From assembly GCA_023387735.1 (NCBI GenBank), contig JAEWHP010000049.1:186001-250000 (forward strand): a DNA stretch of 64,000 bases. Reading direction: 5' to 3'. Of this stretch, positions 8,193 to 17,932 are shown piece by piece. The stretch is from Pseudomonadota bacterium. Its GTDB lineage: Bacteria; Pseudomonadota; Alphaproteobacteria; Rhizobiales; Xanthobacteraceae. How positions within the stretch are numbered: the first letter of the stretch is position 1; every line of letters begins with the position of its first letter. The notes beneath the pieces were generated by a model, which worked only from the letters and a program-made list of their open reading frames with translations, was not told where the DNA came from and did not search any database. A program made the translations under genes and the position numbers.

Positions 8193-9704
8193 CTACCGCC
8201 GGAAGCTCTTGATCTCCGAGACGCTGCCGTCGCGATATGTCAGTTCGACCGAGACCGACCTCGTCTGCGGCGCGAGTTTCAGATACGGCGTCGCTTCATG
8301 CGGGATCGCGCTGGGGTCGCGCGGATTGCAGGGCGGCATTTTCAGAACCTTGTCGGGCACCGTACTATCGATGCCGACGCGCACTTCGCGGATCGCACAG
8401 CGATACGACATCAGATGGGTGTAATAGACCAGCAACCCGTTGAACTCGCGGAATGACAGCCAGCTCGTCGCGGTCATGTCGAGGATCTTGCGCTGGTCGC
8501 GGACCAGCGCTGCTTCCGGATCGAACCTGATCGGGAACGGGCCCTGGATGTCGCCATTGGTGTCGACGTAGCGCACCTGGATGGTGGCTGCCGGCGCATC
8601 CGCCGGAAGCTCGATCGAGGGATTGGGCATCCGCTTGCGGGTACGCGGGTCGAGCGTGTCCATGAAGCCGGTCTCGCGGAAGTCGCCCGCCTCTCCCATC
8701 CGCCAGGAGATGCCGAGCGTCGGATCGGCAATCGAGAACACCACGGTCCAGCCGCCGTTGTGGCGCGAGAACATCGCGATCGGCGCGTTCCCGGAATCGT
8801 TCTGCGGCTTGAGCTGCTGCACCGGCGGCAAGGCCGCGAGCTTCTGCGGCGCCTCGGCGGGTTTCGCCACCGCCTCGGCTGGCCCCTTCGCCATGCCGTT
8901 GAGAAAGACGTCATCGACCATCTGGTCGAAATAGACCGGGATCTGCTTGTGGCGGACCGTCTCCGCCAGTTCGCTGACGAGGCGCCGCGTGCGCTGCGCG
9001 ACCTGGACGAGGTTGGCGCCGGGCTGCGTCAGCTCTTTCGCAAAGGTGCGCGTGAAGACCGAATTGGGATTGGTATCGTCGTTGGAGAGCCGGTCGAGCG
9101 CGGTCTGCCGGGGACCTGCGGAGAATACCGAGAACACGCCTTCCGGCAATTGCGTCATCGGCGCCAGACCGCCGCCGCCGGCAACCGCACGGGTGCCGGC
9201 GCGCTCGAACGGATTGTTGCGGCAGGCATCGAACACCAGGATCGCGGTGCGCACCTTCCTGTTCTGCAGCCGCTCGATGATTCGATCGGCGAGGATAGAG
9301 GCGTCCCGCACCAGCTCTTCCTGGCCTTCGGTCGCCGCCGGCACGTCGGTCGGCAGCAGGAAATTCTGTCCGGCGATTTCAAAGCCGTGGCCGGCATAGA
9401 AGAAGAAGGCGGTATCGCCGGCCTCGACCGCCTTGTCGAACGCCAGCAGCGTCTGGCTGAACGCCTGGCGGCTCTGGTTTTCCGCGACCATCACCGTGAA
9501 GCCGAGTTGCTTGAGCGTGTCGCCCATGGTGCGGGCGTCGTTGACCGCCTTCAACAGCTTCGGCACGTTCCTGTAATCATTGTTGCCGACCACCAGCGCG
9601 ACGCGCTTTGCAGCCTGCGCGGGCGACACAAGGGCCGCAAGCGCAACCGCGATGCTGGCCGCGGCCAAGGACGCCGCCAACCATCTCGAAAGCCAACCGG
9701 TCAT
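8193..9704 (-). CDS. Secreted caspase-like (C14/metacaspase-type) protein
   Basis: 503 residues. A signal peptide (MTGWLSRWLAASLAAASIAV..., ending AQA near residue 31) precedes a caspase p20-like domain from KRVALVVGNNDYRNVPKL to about residue 260. The catalytic dyad is visible as His106 in FFYAGHG and Cys161 in FDACRNNPF. The C-terminal 190 residues, after a Pro/Ala/Gln linker around 280-310, form a separate domain of unknown role with beta-rich WTVVFSIADPTLGISWRMGE; it keeps two Cys near the end. Prokaryotic caspase homologues of this kind are known but their substrates mostly are not. Predicted location: periplasm. It is divergent from an AraC regulator with about 180 bases between, and convergent with the second sigma factor. 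Confidence 0.85.
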   Translation of the reverse strand: MTGWLSRWLAASLAAASIAVALAALVSPAQAAKRVALVVGNNDYRNVPKLLKAVNDARTMGDTLKQLGFTVMVAENQSRQAFSQTLLAFDKAVEAGDTAFFFYAGHGFEIAGQNFLLPTDVPAATEGQEELVRDASILADRIIERLQNRKVRTAILVFDACRNNPFERAGTRAVAGGGGLAPMTQLPEGVFSVFSAGPRQTALDRLSNDDTNPNSVFTRTFAKELTQPGANLVQVAQRTRRLVSELAETVRHKQIPVYFDQMVDDVFLNGMAKGPAEAVAKPAEAPQKLAALPPVQQLKPQNDSGNAPIAMFSRHNGGWTVVFSIADPTLGISWRMGEAGDFRETGFMDTLDPRTRKRMPNPSIELPADAPAATIQVRYVDTNGDIQGPFPIRFDPEAALVRDQRKILDMTATSWLSFREFNGLLVYYTHLMSYRCAIREVRVGIDSTVPDKVLKMPPCNPRDPSAIPHEATPYLKLAPQTRSVSVELTYRDGSVSEIKSFRR

Positions 9705-9883
9705 TGAAAATCCCTGCCTGCACGACTCAATCCACGGCCCGTGCGAGCCATCCTATGCCGTAGTCGGCACATCGGCGCCATTGGTTCAAGCCCGTTCCGA
9801 AAGGCGGGATGCCGCCGCCAGCACCCAAAAATGGTCAGTTCAGGTTGTGTCGGCTCGCCGTACCATTGCGCGCCGGATCAATG

Positions 9884-10807
9884 ATGATCCCGTCGGAATT
9901 TGTTCTTACCATGTCTCTCTCTCCCGAAATCCAGGACGCCGTGGTGCTGCGCCGGATCGGCACGGCCAGCCTGATCGAGCTGCGCACGCCGCCCCGCGCG
10001 AACGAGCGCAGCACTGGCCGCATCGCCGATGCGCCCGGCGACAGCCTTTGCATCTATCAGCAGCTCGGCTCCGGCAGCCGCTTCAGCGGCAATCCGGAAT
10101 TTTGCATTCATCACGGAATGTTCGCGACAAGTTATTCGGCCCTTCCTTACGAGACCGCAGCCCTGGCCACCGACGGCTTTCACCTGCGCATCCTCAAAGT
10201 CCCGGCGGCGGACCTGCGGCCATCGCACGCGGACCTTGTGAAGGCTGGTCTCGGCGATCTCGTACCGAAACCGCTCTGCGAAAACGGCGCGCTGGTCCCG
10301 CTTCTGGCTTCATGCTTCCGCGACCTGAAGGAAACGGACGACGCGGGTGACCCCGAGCGCGCCCGGGCGCTGGTGCAGACGCTGGCTCAACTGGCCCTGA
10401 TCGAGCGCGGTCTCATCCGGCCGGGCAGCCGGGCAGCGCTGCACGCCCTTCGCGTCGGCCGCCTGTCGCTGGCCCGGCGATTGATCGCGCGCAACATTTC
10501 GCGGACGACGCTTTCGCCGGCGCTGGTAGCGGAGCTGCTCGGAATTTCCGTTCGTCACCTGCACATCCTGTTCGAAACCACCGACAAAAGCTTTGCCCAG
10601 ACCGTGACCACGGAGCGCCTCGCCGAAGGCCGCCGGCTGCTGATGCAGTCCCCGGAGCAGTCGATTTCGGAGATCGCGCTTGCCTGCGGCTTCAACAGCA
10701 TCGCGACGTTCTATCGCGCATTCCAGGCGGCCCACGGCATGTCGCCCGGCAACTACCGGACCGCGCAAGGGGCGCACGGCGAGGACGGATTGCCGCTGCA
10801 GCGCTAG
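9884..10807 (+). CDS. AraC-family transcriptional regulator
   Basis: About 307 residues. The C-terminal two-helix-turn-helix domain is clear: LARRLIARNISRTTLSPALVAELLGIS, RHLHILFETTDKSFAQTVTTERL and the signature SISEIALACGFNSIATFYRAFQAAHGMSPGNYR. The N-terminal 180 residues are a sensor region that I do not recognise by ligand, similar to AraC-binding-domain-like proteins. The start is uncertain: ATGs at 9809, 9881, 9884 and 9911 are in frame, none with a strong ribosome site. Divergent from the caspase-like gene, which it might regulate; this is inference from position only. Confidence 0.8.
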   Translation: MIPSEFVLTMSLSPEIQDAVVLRRIGTASLIELRTPPRANERSTGRIADAPGDSLCIYQQLGSGSRFSGNPEFCIHHGMFATSYSALPYETAALATDGFHLRILKVPAADLRPSHADLVKAGLGDLVPKPLCENGALVPLLASCFRDLKETDDAGDPERARALVQTLAQLALIERGLIRPGSRAALHALRVGRLSLARRLIARNISRTTLSPALVAELLGISVRHLHILFETTDKSFAQTVTTERLAEGRRLLMQSPEQSISEIALACGFNSIATFYRAFQAAHGMSPGNYRTAQGAHGEDGLPLQR

Positions 10808-10952
10808 ATTGGTCGGGGTGAACAGAATCAGGCGCTTGCCGGCAGCAGTTATGCTGCAACAGCCGCATCCCCGGAGGTCGCGATTTCCGGGAGTTCCCGG
10901 CCAATTTGTGCAAAAACATTAAGCTTTTTCGGACCTTCCGGCACCCTCTCCA

Positions 10953-10980
10953 TTGACTTTGGCCAATTCAGCCCTATGTT
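10953..10980 (+). promoter_or_regulatory. Candidate housekeeping promoter of rhlE
   Basis: TTGACT at 10953-10958 and TATGTT at 10975-10980 with a 16-base spacer. It would give a leader of about 150 bases before the rhlE start at 11138. The rest of the 330-base gap after the AraC gene shows nothing else gene-like. Confidence 0.5.
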
Positions 10981-11137
10981 CCGGCTCAACGCGGCCTTGG
11001 ATCGAAACGCGATTCCCTGGTTTGCCGCTCGTCTGCGTAAGTCAGAGCCCCCAGCTTCCTAGAGCGCGCCGTTTCGGGGCAAAACGCGACAGCCTTTTTA
11101 CCCTCGATTCCGAACGGCGGTGTCGACTAGAGGCTCA

Positions 11138-12661
<1,524 letters not shown>

Positions 12662-12681
12662 ACGCGTTCGGCATGACCCGG

Positions 12682-12703
12682 CGGCCGGAACATTTACCGG
12701 CCG
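12682..12703 (+). terminator. Possible terminator after rhlE
   Basis: CGGCCGG and CCGGCCG arms with an eight-base loop AACATTTA, followed by TTCATTCTCC. The stem is strong but the T run is poor, so this could equally be a stability hairpin. Confidence 0.4.
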
Positions 12704-12792
12704 TTCATTCTCCTCCATTAGCCTGCCAGCGATAATTTAGTCATTCCTGCGCACGGCAACGAGCGGCACGGCTCGATATTGGGGACGGATCA

Positions 12793-13860
12793 GTGGTCAA
12801 GCTGCTGGACGAACACGAGCGCACTTTGGCGTTTGCCGAAGTCGCGTTGGGCCAGATCAAGTCCCTCCGACACACCGCGGTCCCGCGCAATTACGAAATC
12901 TGGTACGTCTACGCGACCGGGTACAACGCGCCCCTCAACAAGATCATCAACGAGACGCTGGCGAGCAGCGGCAAGATCAGCGAATCCGATCTCGAACAGA
13001 TCTACGAGAATTATCTCTCGCACATAAAAGCCTCCGACCGCATCGACAAGGTCGGCGCGCGCGTGATCGGCGAAATCGACGACGTGATGGGCCTGATCGT
13101 CGATGCGCTCGGCATGTCGCAGAACTATGACGCCAGGTTGAGCGGCGCCCGCGAGAATCTCCGAAACGCCAAGAACCGCGACCAGATCAAGGCCGTCGTC
13201 GATGGCCTGCTGAAGTCGACCCGCGAGATGCAGGAGACCAACAAGGCGCTGGAAAGCCGGCTGGCGCTGTCGAAGACCGAAATCAGTAATCTCCAGCACA
13301 GCCTCGAGGCGATCCGTGCCGAGAGCCTGACCGATCCGCTGACCGGACTCGGCAACCGCAAATATTTCGACCGTTCGTTCGACATGGCACTCCGCGCGGC
13401 GCTGGCGAGCGGCGAGCCGCTGTCGCTGCTGATGTTCGACATCGATCACTTCAAGTCGTTCAACGACTCCTATGGGCACCTCACCGGCGATCAGGTGCTG
13501 CGGCTGGTCAGCATGTCGCTGAAGCAGACCATCAAGGGCCAGGACATTACCGCCCGCTACGGCGGCGAGGAATTTGCCGTCGTGCTGCCCAACACCGCGC
13601 TGCGCCAGGCGCTGACGGTCGCCGACCACATCCGCCGCGCCGTCATGGCCAAGGAATTGAAGAAGAAGTCGACCGGCGAAATCCTCGGCCGCGTCACCAT
13701 CTCGGTCGGCGTTTCCATGCTGAAACCCGACGACGATACCGACTCGCTGATCGAACGCGCCGACGCCTGCCTCTACGCCGCCAAGCGCAACGGCCGCAAC
13801 CGCGTGATCTGCGAAGCCGACCCCGAATACGCCGACGAGACCCGCAGCCAGGTCGCCTAA
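12793..13860 (+). CDS. Diguanylate cyclase (GGDEF protein)
   Basis: 355 residues starting at GTG 12793 with GGGGACGG nearby. The N-terminal 175 residues are mainly helical without a recognised sensor domain, ending in a coiled-coil-like stretch (SLQH/EIRAESLTDPLTGLGNRKYF is the GGDEF entry). The active-site loop RYGGEEF has GGEEF at 257-261, so catalysis of c-di-GMP synthesis is expected. The RxxD inhibitory site five residues earlier reads KGQD (248-251), so classical product inhibition is probably absent. No membrane segment is seen; cytoplasmic. Its stop overlaps by a few bases that of the convergent TfoX-like gene. Confidence 0.9.
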   Translation: MVKLLDEHERTLAFAEVALGQIKSLRHTAVPRNYEIWYVYATGYNAPLNKIINETLASSGKISESDLEQIYENYLSHIKASDRIDKVGARVIGEIDDVMGLIVDALGMSQNYDARLSGARENLRNAKNRDQIKAVVDGLLKSTREMQETNKALESRLALSKTEISNLQHSLEAIRAESLTDPLTGLGNRKYFDRSFDMALRAALASGEPLSLLMFDIDHFKSFNDSYGHLTGDQVLRLVSMSLKQTIKGQDITARYGGEEFAVVLPNTALRQALTVADHIRRAVMAKELKKKSTGEILGRVTISVGVSMLKPDDDTDSLIERADACLYAAKRNGRNRVICEADPEYADETRSQVA

Positions 13861-14297
13861 GCCTTCTTGGCCTTGCGCTTCGCTGGCTTCCGATTCGCGG
13901 CCGCCTTGGCCGGCTTGCGCACAACCTTCTTCGTTGCTTTCGACTTCGCCGCCTTGCGGCGCGGCTTTGGTCGCTTGCGCAATGCAGCGCGCTGGGCTGC
14001 GGCCAGCGCCGCCCTCGCCCATTCGGCCAGTTCCTCGGAATCATCGAACAGCCGCGCCGGCAATTGCCAGTACGAATTTACGGTCACCGTCTTGGCCCGC
14101 GTCTGATACTGAAACGGCACTGACCCCTCCGCCTCGAATCGCGGGATGGTCTGGTCATCGGCGCGGAAATATAGGCCGGCGCGCAGCGCGAGCGCGAAGT
14201 TGGTGCCGTCGGCGGAGATGCCGTAACCGGAGAACATTTTCCTGATGGTCACCGGACCGAAGTCCGCAAACAGGTCGATCAGGAAATCGCGGTCCAT
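13857..14297 (-). CDS. TfoX/Sxy N-terminal-domain protein with histone-H1-like tail
   Basis: 146 residues from ATG 14297; a GTG at 14327 is in frame and has a better GGAGG site, but that site lies in a repeat and homology begins at DRDFLIDLFADFG. The TfoX_N fold is seen in VTIRKMFSGYGISADGTNFALAL, YFRADD and YWQLPARLFDDSEELAEWARAAL. The last 45 residues are almost entirely Lys, Arg, Ala and Pro (RKAAKSKATKK, KPAKRKAKKA), a nucleic-acid-binding tail like eukaryotic H1. TfoX relatives are regulators of competence in gammaproteobacteria, but in rhizobia the function is unknown. Convergent with the diguanylate cyclase, overlapping its stop codon. Confidence 0.82.
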   Translation of the reverse strand: MDRDFLIDLFADFGPVTIRKMFSGYGISADGTNFALALRAGLYFRADDQTIPRFEAEGSVPFQYQTRAKTVTVNSYWQLPARLFDDSEELAEWARAALAAAQRAALRKRPKPRRKAAKSKATKKVVRKPAKAAANRKPAKRKAKKA

Positions 14298-14329
14298 GAA
14301 ATCACGCGTGCCCCGGATGCTGCGCACAC

Positions 14330-14507
14330 TTCATCCTCCCCTAGAAGGGGAGGATCGGTTCGCATGCAATGCGAACCGAGGTGGGGTGACGGTCTCTCCA
14401 CACGGAGCACTGTTGGGTGTGGAGAGACCGTCACCCCCACCCCATCTCAAATGGAGCTACACTCCAAGTGAACGACCCACCCCCTCAAGGGGCGGGTGAA
14501 GAAAGAG
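14330..14507. repeat. Dispersed palindromic repeat with an 18-bp perfect stem
   Basis: CTCCCCTAGAAGGGGAG at its left edge is a hairpin; GTGACGGTCTCTCCACAC at 14386-14403 is perfectly inverted at 14417-14434 around a 13-base loop, and GGTTCGCATGCAATGCGAACC forms a third hairpin. Such composite hairpin elements are widespread between genes in Bradyrhizobium. It fills the gap between the TfoX-like gene and sufA and may end transcription from both sides. Confidence 0.75.
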
Positions 14508-14508
14508 A

Positions 14509-14913
14509 CTAAACCTTCGCCGGCGTCAGTTGCACGGACTCGCCGCAGCCGCAGGCGGAGACCTGGTTGGGGTTGTTGAAGATGAACTGGGCCTGCATCT
14601 TGTCGGCCTTGTAGTCCATCTCGGTGCCGAGCAGGAACAATACGGCCTTGGGATCGACCAGGATCTTCACGCCCCTGTCCTCGACCACCTCGTCGGTCGG
14701 GCGGACCTCATGGGCGTATTCCACGGTGTAGGATTGCCCGGCGCAGCCGCCGTTCTTGATGCCGACGCGCAGGCCGACGATCTCGGAATCGGCGCGCTTG
14801 GTCAGTTCCGTGATCCGCGCAGCCGCCGCCTCGGTCAGTTTCATGACCTGTGGGCGCGGCCGCGGTTTCGGCTTCGCGGCGGGCGTGGGTGAAGGCGGGT
14901 TCATGCTAGCCAT
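14509..14913 (-). CDS. sufA: A-type iron-sulfur carrier SufA/IscA-like
   Basis: 134 residues. The HesB domain (MKLTEAAAARITEL to the end) carries the three conserved cysteines: one in NGGCAGQSY and two in SACGCGES near the C-terminus. The first 22 residues are a Pro/Lys-rich extension. A-type proteins receive Fe-S clusters from the SufBCD scaffold and pass them to target proteins. It is the last gene of the suf cluster, 70 bases behind sufT. Confidence 0.92.
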   Translation of the reverse strand: MASMNPPSPTPAAKPKPRPRPQVMKLTEAAAARITELTKRADSEIVGLRVGIKNGGCAGQSYTVEYAHEVRPTDEVVEDRGVKILVDPKAVLFLLGTEMDYKADKMQAQFIFNNPNQVSACGCGESVQLTPAKV

Positions 14914-14983
14914 GTCGTCATTCCCAACGGCAATTCAATGCCTGTCATCTTCCCGTAAAGCGGTTAAGCCCTCACCAAACCGC

Positions 14984-15355
14984 TCACCACATATTGAGGA
15001 CGAGGCGAGCCTCGTCGGACATGCGATCCGGCGTCCAGGCCGGATCCCACACCAGATTGACGTTGACGACACCGACGCCGGGAACGCTGGCGATGGCGTT
15101 CTCGACCATGGTCGGCAGTTCGCCGGCCGCCGGACAGTTCGGCGTGGTCAGCGTCATCATCACGTCGACGCTGCGGTCGTCCTTGAGGTCGACCTTATAG
15201 ATCAGGCCGAGCTCATAGATGTCGGCCGGAATTTCCGGATCGAACACCGTCTTCAGCGCAGCGACGATTTCGCCGCCCAACCGCTCGGTCTCCTCCGGCG
15301 GCAGCGCCGAGATGGTCTCCATATTGGCGGTCTTGATTTCGGCCGTGTCACTCAT
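14984..15355 (-). CDS. sufT: SUF-associated MIP18/DUF59 protein SufT
   Basis: 123 residues. DUF59 motifs are DPEIPADIYELGLIY, the VDVMMTLTTPNCPAAGEL loop with the conserved Cys, and VNVNLVWDPAWTPDRMSDEAR. SufT-type proteins assist Fe-S cluster maturation or transfer. Its ATG overlaps the stop of sufS by four bases (15352-15355), so it is translationally coupled in the suf operon. Confidence 0.92.
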   Translation of the reverse strand: MSDTAEIKTANMETISALPPEETERLGGEIVAALKTVFDPEIPADIYELGLIYKVDLKDDRSVDVMMTLTTPNCPAAGELPTMVENAIASVPGVGVVNVNLVWDPAWTPDRMSDEARLVLNMW

Positions 15356-16599
15356 GCGAACAAATCCCGCGCCTTGATCAGCGCCTGTGCCAGATGGTCG
15401 ACTTCTTCCCGGGTATTATACATCCCAAACGATGCCCGGCAGGTGGCTGTGACATTGAACCGCTCTAAAAGCGGCATCACGCAATGGGTTCCGGCGCGCA
15501 CCGCAATCCCCTGCCGGTCGATCACGGTCGCAACGTCATGGGGATGGGCGCCCTTCATCTCGAAGGAAATCACCGGTCCCTTGCCCTTCGCGGTGCCGAT
15601 CAGCCGCAGCGAGTTGATTTCGCGCAGGCGCCCCTCGGCATAGGTCAGGAGATCGTGCTCGTGGGCGGCGATGCGCTCCTTGCCGATCGAATTGACGTAG
15701 TCGATCGCAGCCCCCAGCCCGATCGATTCCACGATCGCCGGCGTGCCGGCCTCGAACTTGTGTGGCGGGTCGCCATAGGTCACCCAGTCGCGGGCGACCT
15801 CGCGGATCATCTCGCCGCCACCGTTGAAGGGCCGCATCGCGACCAGATGCTCATGCTTGGCATAGAGCACGCCTATGCCGGTCGGGCCGTACAGCTTGTG
15901 GCCGGTGAAGACATAGAAATCCGCGTCGATGTCCTGGACGTCGATCGTCATGTGGACGGCGGCCTGGCTGCCATCGACCAGCACCGGAATGCCGCGGGCG
16001 TGGGCGATCTTCACGACGTCCTTGACCGGCACGATGGTGCCGAGCGCGTTCGACATCTGGGTGATGGCGACCAGCTTGGTGCGGTCGGTCAGGAGTTTTT
16101 CGAACTCCTCGATCAGAAAATTGCCTTCGTCATCGACCGGCGCCCATTTGATCACGGCGCCATGGCGCTCGCGCAGGAAGTGCCAGGGCACGATGTTGGA
16201 ATGATGCTCCATGATGGAGATCACAATCTCGTCGCCGGCCTTGATGTTGGGCTCGCCCCAGGACGACGCCACGAGATTGATCGCCTCGGTGGCGTTGCGG
16301 GTAAAGATGATTTCTTCGGTGCGACCGGCGTTGAGGAATTTTGCGACCTTGGCGCGGCCGCCCTCATAGGCCTCGGTCGCGGCATTGGCGAGGTAATGCA
16401 GGCCGCGATGCACGTTGGCGTATTCGGTCTTGTAGGCCTCCGTCATGCGGTCGAGCACGGCGTTCGGCTTTTGCGCGGACGCCGCGTTGTCGAGATAGAC
16501 CAGCGGCTTGCCGTAGACTTTCATCGCCAGCGCCGGGAAATCCTCGCGCACACGGGCGACGTCATAGGCGCCATTTTTGACGGCCGGATGCGCGGTCAT
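15352..16599 (-). CDS. sufS: Cysteine desulfurase SufS
   Basis: 415 residues, group II desulfurase. PLP-binding region SDI/EHHSNIVPWHFL and the Schiff-base lysine in FTGHKLYGPTGIGVLY; the sulfur-accepting Cys lies in RAGTHCVMPLLERF near the end, in the short loop typical of SufS. It takes sulfur from L-cysteine for the SUF scaffold. Overlaps sufD (16596-16599) and sufT (15352-15355) by four bases each. No SufE is encoded in the cluster. Confidence 0.95.
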   Translation of the reverse strand: MTAHPAVKNGAYDVARVREDFPALAMKVYGKPLVYLDNAASAQKPNAVLDRMTEAYKTEYANVHRGLHYLANAATEAYEGGRAKVAKFLNAGRTEEIIFTRNATEAINLVASSWGEPNIKAGDEIVISIMEHHSNIVPWHFLRERHGAVIKWAPVDDEGNFLIEEFEKLLTDRTKLVAITQMSNALGTIVPVKDVVKIAHARGIPVLVDGSQAAVHMTIDVQDIDADFYVFTGHKLYGPTGIGVLYAKHEHLVAMRPFNGGGEMIREVARDWVTYGDPPHKFEAGTPAIVESIGLGAAIDYVNSIGKERIAAHEHDLLTYAEGRLREINSLRLIGTAKGKGPVISFEMKGAHPHDVATVIDRQGIAVRAGTHCVMPLLERFNVTATCRASFGMYNTREEVDHLAQALIKARDLFA

Positions 16600-17924
16600 G
16601 CCCGTGCCTCCAGCCAGCGCTGCGCCGCTGCGATTGCGAGTTCACGCAGATCGTCGTTGACGATCGATTCGATCGCCTCGCCCACGAAGGCCTGGATCAG
16701 CAGCGCCTGGGCTTCCTTCTCGGACAGGCCGCGGGCGCGCAAATAGAACAGCAGGCTGTCGTCGAGCGCGCCGGTGGTGGCACCATGGCCGCAGGTGACG
16801 TCGTCGGCGAAGATTTCGAGTTCCGGCTTGTTGTCGGCCTCGGCCTCGTCCGACAGCAGCAGCGCCCGCGTCATCATCTTGGCGTCGGTCTTCTGCGCGT
16901 GGGGCCGCACGATGATCCGGCCCTGGAACACCGAATGGCCGCGGTCATCGGCGACAGCGCGGAAAACCTCGCGGCTGGCGCAGTTCGGCACGGCGTGGTC
17001 CATGAACAGCGTGGTGTCGGCGTGCTGGCGGCCGTTGAGCAGGTTGACACCGTTGGTCTCGACACGGGAATGCTCACCGGCGAACGCGATGGTCGCCTGA
17101 TAGCGGCTGACGGCCGCGCCCGAGGTCAGACCGAACGTATTGAAGTGCGCATGCGCGCCCAGCGTGATGACGGCAGAAGAGATATTGAAGGCCTCGCGGC
17201 TGTCCTCGATCAGGCGGATATGGTCGAGCCGCGAATTGTCGTCGATCGCAACAATGAGCGAGTCGTGGGCCTGATAGGTGGTCGCGCCCTCGCCCGCGAT
17301 GTAGCTTTCAACCAGCGTTGCCCCGGCATCCCTGCCGAGACGAAGCATCGAGCGCGTGAACATCGCCACGGGTGCCGAGCCGCTGGCGACATGGATGACG
17401 TGCAGCGGCTGCGTCAGCACGACGCCGTTGGCAATCTCGATCACCACGCCGTCGGTCATCATCGCGCTGTTGAGCGCCACCATCGGATTGGCATTATCGG
17501 GCGTAAGCAATTGCGCCTGCGTTGCAGCGTCGCCGGCTTCCAGCACATCGCGCAGGGTGCGGATCGCAAGACCCTTTTCCAGCCCATCCAGATCGGAAAG
17601 CTTTGGGGCGAACACGCCATCCACCAGCACCAGCCGGCGTGCGCCCTTGACCGCCTGCAGCTTCACGGCAGCAGTCGCCCGCTTCAAGGCAGCAGCGTCC
17701 GGCGCGGGCGCCAGCGGCAGCACTTCGCGCATCAGCGCGCGCAGGTCGGTGTATTTCCAGTCCTCGAGCCGGCGGTGCGGCAGGCCGATACTCTCGTAGG
17801 CCTCGAAGGCAGCCCTTCTCGCCTCGGCGACCTTGCCGGTGCCCGGCAGCCGGTCGTGCGCGACGGCAAAGCTGTCGCTCAGCGCGCGTCCGGTCTCGTT
17901 CTTTGCCAACGCCACATTCATCAC
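16596..17924 (-). CDS. sufD: Fe-S assembly scaffold subunit SufD
   Basis: 442 residues. The SufB/D core includes LEDWKYTDLRALMREVLPL near the N-terminus and the C-terminal beta-helix with CASREVFRAVADDRGHSVFQGRI, AQKTDAKMMTRALLLSDEAEADNKPELEIFADDVTCGHGATTGALD. SufD forms the SufBC2D complex that builds the cluster. Start MMNVALAKNE; the second ATG (17921) is equally possible. It follows sufC by eight bases. Confidence 0.95.
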   Translation of the reverse strand: MMNVALAKNETGRALSDSFAVAHDRLPGTGKVAEARRAAFEAYESIGLPHRRLEDWKYTDLRALMREVLPLAPAPDAAALKRATAAVKLQAVKGARRLVLVDGVFAPKLSDLDGLEKGLAIRTLRDVLEAGDAATQAQLLTPDNANPMVALNSAMMTDGVVIEIANGVVLTQPLHVIHVASGSAPVAMFTRSMLRLGRDAGATLVESYIAGEGATTYQAHDSLIVAIDDNSRLDHIRLIEDSREAFNISSAVITLGAHAHFNTFGLTSGAAVSRYQATIAFAGEHSRVETNGVNLLNGRQHADTTLFMDHAVPNCASREVFRAVADDRGHSVFQGRIIVRPHAQKTDAKMMTRALLLSDEAEADNKPELEIFADDVTCGHGATTGALDDSLLFYLRARGLSEKEAQALLIQAFVGEAIESIVNDDLRELAIAAAQRWLEARA

Positions 17925-17932
17925 GATACCCG

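Noticed and set aside
12790..14022. A 410-codon open frame antisense to the diguanylate cyclase
   Set aside because: Overlaps the whole GGDEF gene and part of the tfoX-like gene; composition typical of antisense shadow.
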